The position numbers were made by a program, and so were the translations under genes. The notes under the pieces were generated by a model. That model worked only from the letters and a program-made list of their open reading frames with translations. It made no database searches and had not been told where the DNA came from. Source: Clostridium yunnanense (GTDB lineage Bacteria > Bacillota > Clostridia > Clostridiales > Clostridiaceae). From it: a DNA stretch of 64,000 nt. Shown here piece after piece: positions 60,989 through 64,000 of the stretch. The DNA lies in the NCBI RefSeq assembly GCF_016595795.1, contig NZ_JAENHN010000032.1, positions 40,541 to 104,540 of the forward strand, read 5' to 3'. The stretch's first letter is position 1, and every line of letters begins with the position of its first letter.

Positions 60989-61084
60989 ATAATAGACTTT
61001 AGGTAATAAATTAAAAATTCATGAAGGAAAATAGTAATTGACGGTATAATAGTACCATCGGTATAAAAGAAAGGATTACGTATT

Positions 61085-62185
61085 ATGGCTGAACCATTAA
61101 AGGATATATATAATGAAAGTTTTTTAAAGAATTTTGGAGAAAAAGTCAAGCATTCATATTTAGATTTCAATATAGAAATTTTCGTTTCTGAAGTGTTAAA
61201 GGATAATTGGGATGAACTTGCTTTAAAACAAAGAATGCGAAGGATAGCAGAAAGTCTTGGTAGATGTTTACCAAGGAGTTATAATGAAGCACTTAAAATT
61301 ATGTTTTCAATAGATGAAGAATGTGTAGGCTTTCCATATCTATTTTTTCCGGATTTTGTAGAGGTTTTTGGACAAGGCGAAGAAGATTTAGATTTATCTA
61401 TTAAAGCACTAGAACGTTTTACTGTAAGATCTTCATCAGAATTTGCGGTAAGGCATTTTTTGATAAAATATCCTGAAAGAATGATTTCACAGATGAAGAT
61501 ATGGGCTAAAAGTGATAATGAACATATAAGAAGATTGGCGAGTGAAGGCTGTAGACCAAGGCTTCCGTGGGGAATTGCTTTATCAATGTTCAAGAAAGAT
61601 CCAACTTCTGTGTTATCAATTTTAGAAATATTAAAGAAAGATTCATCTTTGTATGTTAGAAAAAGCGTAGCGAATAACTTGAATGATATATCTAAGGATA
61701 ATCCAACTTTAGTAATAGAAACTGTAAAGCGCTGGAAAAATGATAATTCCAATACTGATTGGATTATTAGGCATGGATGTAGAACATTAATAAAGAAAGC
61801 AGTTCCAGAAGTAATGGAGCTGTTTGGATATACAAAGGTCAATGATGAACAAGAGCTTGTTGAAAGTTCTTCCATAATTATAGAGCCTAAGACTGTAACT
61901 ATAGGTGAAACAAGTGAACTTACATACTCAATAAATATAAAAGAAGGACAAAATGCAAAGGTAAGGATAGAGTACAGTATAGATTTTGTTAAGTCGAGAG
62001 GGAAGGTTTCGAGTAAAGCTTTTTTAATAACTGATAAGGTTGTAGCTGGTGGGGTAATTATAAGAGGCACAAAAAAGCATAGCTGGGCTGATTTAACTAC
62101 ACGTCGTCACTACCCCGGAAAACATAAGATTTCACTTTTAGTAAATGGTGTTGAAGTGGCTGAGACAGAAATCATAGTATTATAA
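61085..62185 (+). CDS. DNA alkylation repair (AlkD-like) HEAT-repeat protein
   Basis: This 366-residue protein has residues 1-250 as HEAT-like helical repeats of the AlkC/AlkD type, including VRHFLIKYPERMISQMKIWA and LASEGCRPRLPWG. The C-terminal 100 residues look like a beta-sandwich extension (TIGETSELTYSINIKEGQ, GTKKHSWADLTTRRHYPG) found in longer bacterial AlkC-like members. Such enzymes excise N3- or N7-alkylpurines. The window shows no ada or alkA partner. The ribosome site is aaaggattacgtatt. Confidence 0.82.
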   Translation: MAEPLKDIYNESFLKNFGEKVKHSYLDFNIEIFVSEVLKDNWDELALKQRMRRIAESLGRCLPRSYNEALKIMFSIDEECVGFPYLFFPDFVEVFGQGEEDLDLSIKALERFTVRSSSEFAVRHFLIKYPERMISQMKIWAKSDNEHIRRLASEGCRPRLPWGIALSMFKKDPTSVLSILEILKKDSSLYVRKSVANNLNDISKDNPTLVIETVKRWKNDNSNTDWIIRHGCRTLIKKAVPEVMELFGYTKVNDEQELVESSSIIIEPKTVTIGETSELTYSINIKEGQNAKVRIEYSIDFVKSRGKVSSKAFLITDKVVAGGVIIRGTKKHSWADLTTRRHYPGKHKISLLVNGVEVAETEIIVL

Positions 62186-62198
62186 ATGTTACTGGGGG

Positions 62199-62229
62199 GG
62201 TAATTTTCTGTTTCAGAAAATTACCTTTA
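62199..62229 (+). terminator. Intrinsic terminator after AlkD-like gene
   Basis: A 12-bp perfect stem, ggtaattttctg / cagaaaattacc, has loop ttt and is followed by ttt. Confidence 0.85.
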
Positions 62230-62309
62230 AATGTAATAACATATGTTATTTTGTGGTAGTATTAATTGAAGGGTATAAATATATTTAAAAACAGAGGGGG
62301 ATATAACTT

Positions 62310-63536
62310 TTGGCTACATTTTTTCTTATAATAATTTATTTTGCTTTCATTAGTTTAGGACTTCCTGATTCTTTGCTTGGTGTTGCTTGGCCAGTTATGC
62401 ATATTGAGCTAGGAGCACAGTTTCAGTCTGCAGGTCTTATTTCTATGTCTATAGCTGGAGGTACAATTTTATCAAGTTTAGCTAGCGGCTTTGTTCTAGA
62501 AAAATTAGGAACTGGTAAGGTAACTTTAATTAGTTGTTTCATGACAGCTATCGCATTATTAGGTTTTTCTTTTTCGTCATCATTCATATGGCTTTTAATT
62601 CTAGCAATTCCATTGGGACTTGGAGCTGGATCAGTAGATGCTGGATTAAATAATTATGTTGCAAATCATTATAAAGCTCATCATATGAGTTGGCTACATT
62701 GCTTTTGGGGTGTAGGTGCTACTTTGGGGCCACTTATCATGTCGAGGTACATTGGAGGAAATAGTTCGTGGAGATATGGATATAGAACAGTTTCTTTTAT
62801 ACAGTTCTCATTGGTATTATTACTTTTCTTCACTTTGCCTTTATGGGACAAGGTGGGCAAGGAGAGAATTAATGCTAATGGTCAAACCGACGCTGATGAA
62901 AATGAATCTAACATAGAAATAAAACAAGAGTATAATGCAGAAGATGGAAAGGTAGTAACACTACCTGGAGTAAAATTTGCATTAGCAGCGTTTCTGTTTT
63001 ACTGTGCAGGTGAATCAACTATCGGATTATGGGGAAGTAGTTTTCTTGTAAACACAAAGGGTTTTTCACCAGTAACTGCCGCTAGTTGGGTATCTTTATA
63101 TTATGGTGGGATTACTGTAGGTAGGTTTATTACAGGATTTATTACTATGAAGTTAAGCAATAAAGCTTTAATTAGAATGGGTCAAATAATATCATTAATA
63201 GGAATTTTTTTATTGATATTACCACTACCGCAAATTCTCTCGTTTTTTGGATTTATGCTAGTTGGTTTAGGGTTTGCGCCTATCTTCCCATGCATGATTC
63301 ATGAAACTCCAGTACGCTTTGGTAAAATAAATTCTCAAAAAATAATAGGATATCAAATGGCGTGCGGTTATATTGGAGCTACATTCTTACCACCACTTTT
63401 AGGATTTATAGCGGCTAGAACATCTATTAGTATTATGCCATTTTTTGTTTTGATATATATAGTGACCATGTTATTAGGTTCAGAAAGAATAAATTTACTT
63501 ATGAAAGGACTTCATAAAAAAAGTAATAATTTATAG
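62310..63536 (+). CDS. MFS transporter (sugar/FucP-like branch)
   Basis: This 408-residue membrane protein has 12 predicted helices in two halves, split by a charged cytoplasmic loop (about 188-218, rich in Asn, Glu and Asp). Motif-A-like GFVLEKLGTGKV follows helix 2, and DAGLNNYVANHY lies in the N-half. Substrate unknown, possibly a sugar. TTG is taken as the start because gaggggg lies 8 bases upstream and the hydrophobic N-terminus begins at once; the next in-frame ATG would delete most of helix 1. Confidence 0.87.
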   Translation: MATFFLIIIYFAFISLGLPDSLLGVAWPVMHIELGAQFQSAGLISMSIAGGTILSSLASGFVLEKLGTGKVTLISCFMTAIALLGFSFSSSFIWLLILAIPLGLGAGSVDAGLNNYVANHYKAHHMSWLHCFWGVGATLGPLIMSRYIGGNSSWRYGYRTVSFIQFSLVLLLFFTLPLWDKVGKERINANGQTDADENESNIEIKQEYNAEDGKVVTLPGVKFALAAFLFYCAGESTIGLWGSSFLVNTKGFSPVTAASWVSLYYGGITVGRFITGFITMKLSNKALIRMGQIISLIGIFLLILPLPQILSFFGFMLVGLGFAPIFPCMIHETPVRFGKINSQKIIGYQMACGYIGATFLPPLLGFIAARTSISIMPFFVLIYIVTMLLGSERINLLMKGLHKKSNNL

Positions 63537-63665
63537 CAGAGATCATGTTTGGGATTATGAGATGCAAGAAATTGTGTTTTTAGAACTTTTATTTCCATTT
63601 TTGTATTATAATTAAAGAAAAGTGATTGGATTTAATTATATTGAAAAAGGAGCAAGAAATTACTT

Positions 63666-64000
63666 ATGAATATAAACCTAATAGAAGAAGCAAAAAATTA
63701 TTTAGAAACATTTATGAAGGACAAAGTAGTAGAATATGAAGTTACTCATCCTTGGAGAAGAAATTCTAGATATATTGTTTTACACTGCTATAGGGTATGT
63801 TCCATAGCAATGGAAATAGTAAATAATTATGAAAATGAGTTGTCTACGGAAGATATAGAACTAATTCAAGTCGCAGCTATTTTACATGATTTAGGCAAGG
63901 TGTATTCTAGAGGTGGTCATGCTGAAAAAAGTGGTGAAATCGTAGAGAAATGGTTAGAACTTAATCCAAGTGTGGCTAAATTAATTGAAGATAAAAAAAG
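63666..64000 (+). CDS. HD-domain phosphohydrolase, N-terminal part (cut by right edge)
   Basis: The frame is open for 111 codons to the window end. It starts MNINLIEEAKNYLETFMKD and contains the HD motif AAILHDLGKVYSRGGHAEKS, with an upstream His in VLHCYRVCSIAME. HD proteins bind divalent metals and hydrolyse phosphate bonds; the layout suggests a small HDIG/HDc hydrolase. The ribosome site aaaggagc is about 13 bases from the ATG, rather far, so the start is moderately certain. Confidence 0.78.
   Translation, partial: MNINLIEEAKNYLETFMKDKVVEYEVTHPWRRNSRYIVLHCYRVCSIAMEIVNNYENELSTEDIELIQVAAILHDLGKVYSRGGHAEKSGEIVEKWLELNPSVAKLIEDKK

Noticed and set aside
1-64000. tRNA, rRNA or CRISPR loci
   Set aside because: No cloverleaf with CCA-end context, rRNA segments or regularly spaced identical direct repeats were recognised by eye; a dedicated scan was not possible.

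Overview
The window looks like a chromosome segment of a saccharolytic, spore-forming Clostridium (sensu stricto). The DNA is strongly A+T-rich and genes carry strong GGAGG-type ribosome sites. Two secreted proteins are built from ChW repeats (clostridial hydrophobic repeats with a conserved W), a family abundant in C. acetobutylicum and its relatives. There are also CotF-like spore coat genes, a T-box leader and many intrinsic terminators. No rRNA, tRNA, CRISPR array or prophage is visible. The species cannot be named from the sequence alone.

Layout. 0-0.5 kb: the left edge cuts an IS3-family element (orfA, start of orfB, -1 frameshift signal). 0.6-4.8 kb: a DUF2207 membrane protein and a chemoreceptor. 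4.85-8.9 kb: a nickel (or cobalt) module with DUF3842, a HypB-like GTPase and an ECF transporter (CbiMN-CbiQ-CbiO). The transporter is preceded by an undescribed attenuator-like leader. 9.1-12.3 kb: an OmpR-type two-component system next to a Met-rich and a Cys-rich small membrane protein. 12.5-25.1 kb: a plant-polysaccharide block. It holds a secreted GH5 endoglucanase, a sugar ABC transporter (ATPase, permease, binding lipoprotein), a GH43 beta-xylosidase, a solute-binding lipoprotein with a YesM/YesN two-component pair, and aldose 1-epimerase. 25.4-31.4 kb: a complete peptide ABC transporter (oppABCDF type) behind a T-box leader with its own promoter.

31.7-34.7 kb: two related degenerate-GGDEF proteins, one carrying an added active-looking GGDEF domain, and a membrane-anchored Ser/Thr kinase. 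34.8-38.8 kb: an autoregulated MarR-MATE pair, an alpha/beta hydrolase and a nitroreductase. 39.0-46.6 kb: two orphan multidomain histidine kinases and a DinG-type exonuclease-helicase. 46.9-50.9 kb: an ArsR regulator, a YhgE/Pip membrane protein and two tandem paralogues of unknown function. 51.0-53.5 kb: a spore coat operon in which two CotF-like gene pairs flank a zinc alcohol dehydrogenase. 53.7-59.2 kb: a HELLH protein, a ChW-glucosaminidase and a convergent ChW-subtilase. 59.8-64.0 kb: a helix-hairpin-helix protein, a small membrane protein, an AlkD-like HEAT-repeat protein, an MFS transporter and the start of an HD-domain hydrolase.

The least explained signal lies between genes. Several families of short dispersed repeats recur across the window. 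One is a gatgtaccacttc inverted-repeat family. One is a bipartite 50-nt element present upstream of hypB and beside the subtilase gene. One is a TTCGRAAATCGTG hairpin element in two copies. One is an attenuator-like module before oppF and dinG, with its terminator half also after the yesN-like gene. The leader of the nickel transporter has two hairpins with the same ACGAG loop, and the second hairpin shares a strand with a downstream terminator.
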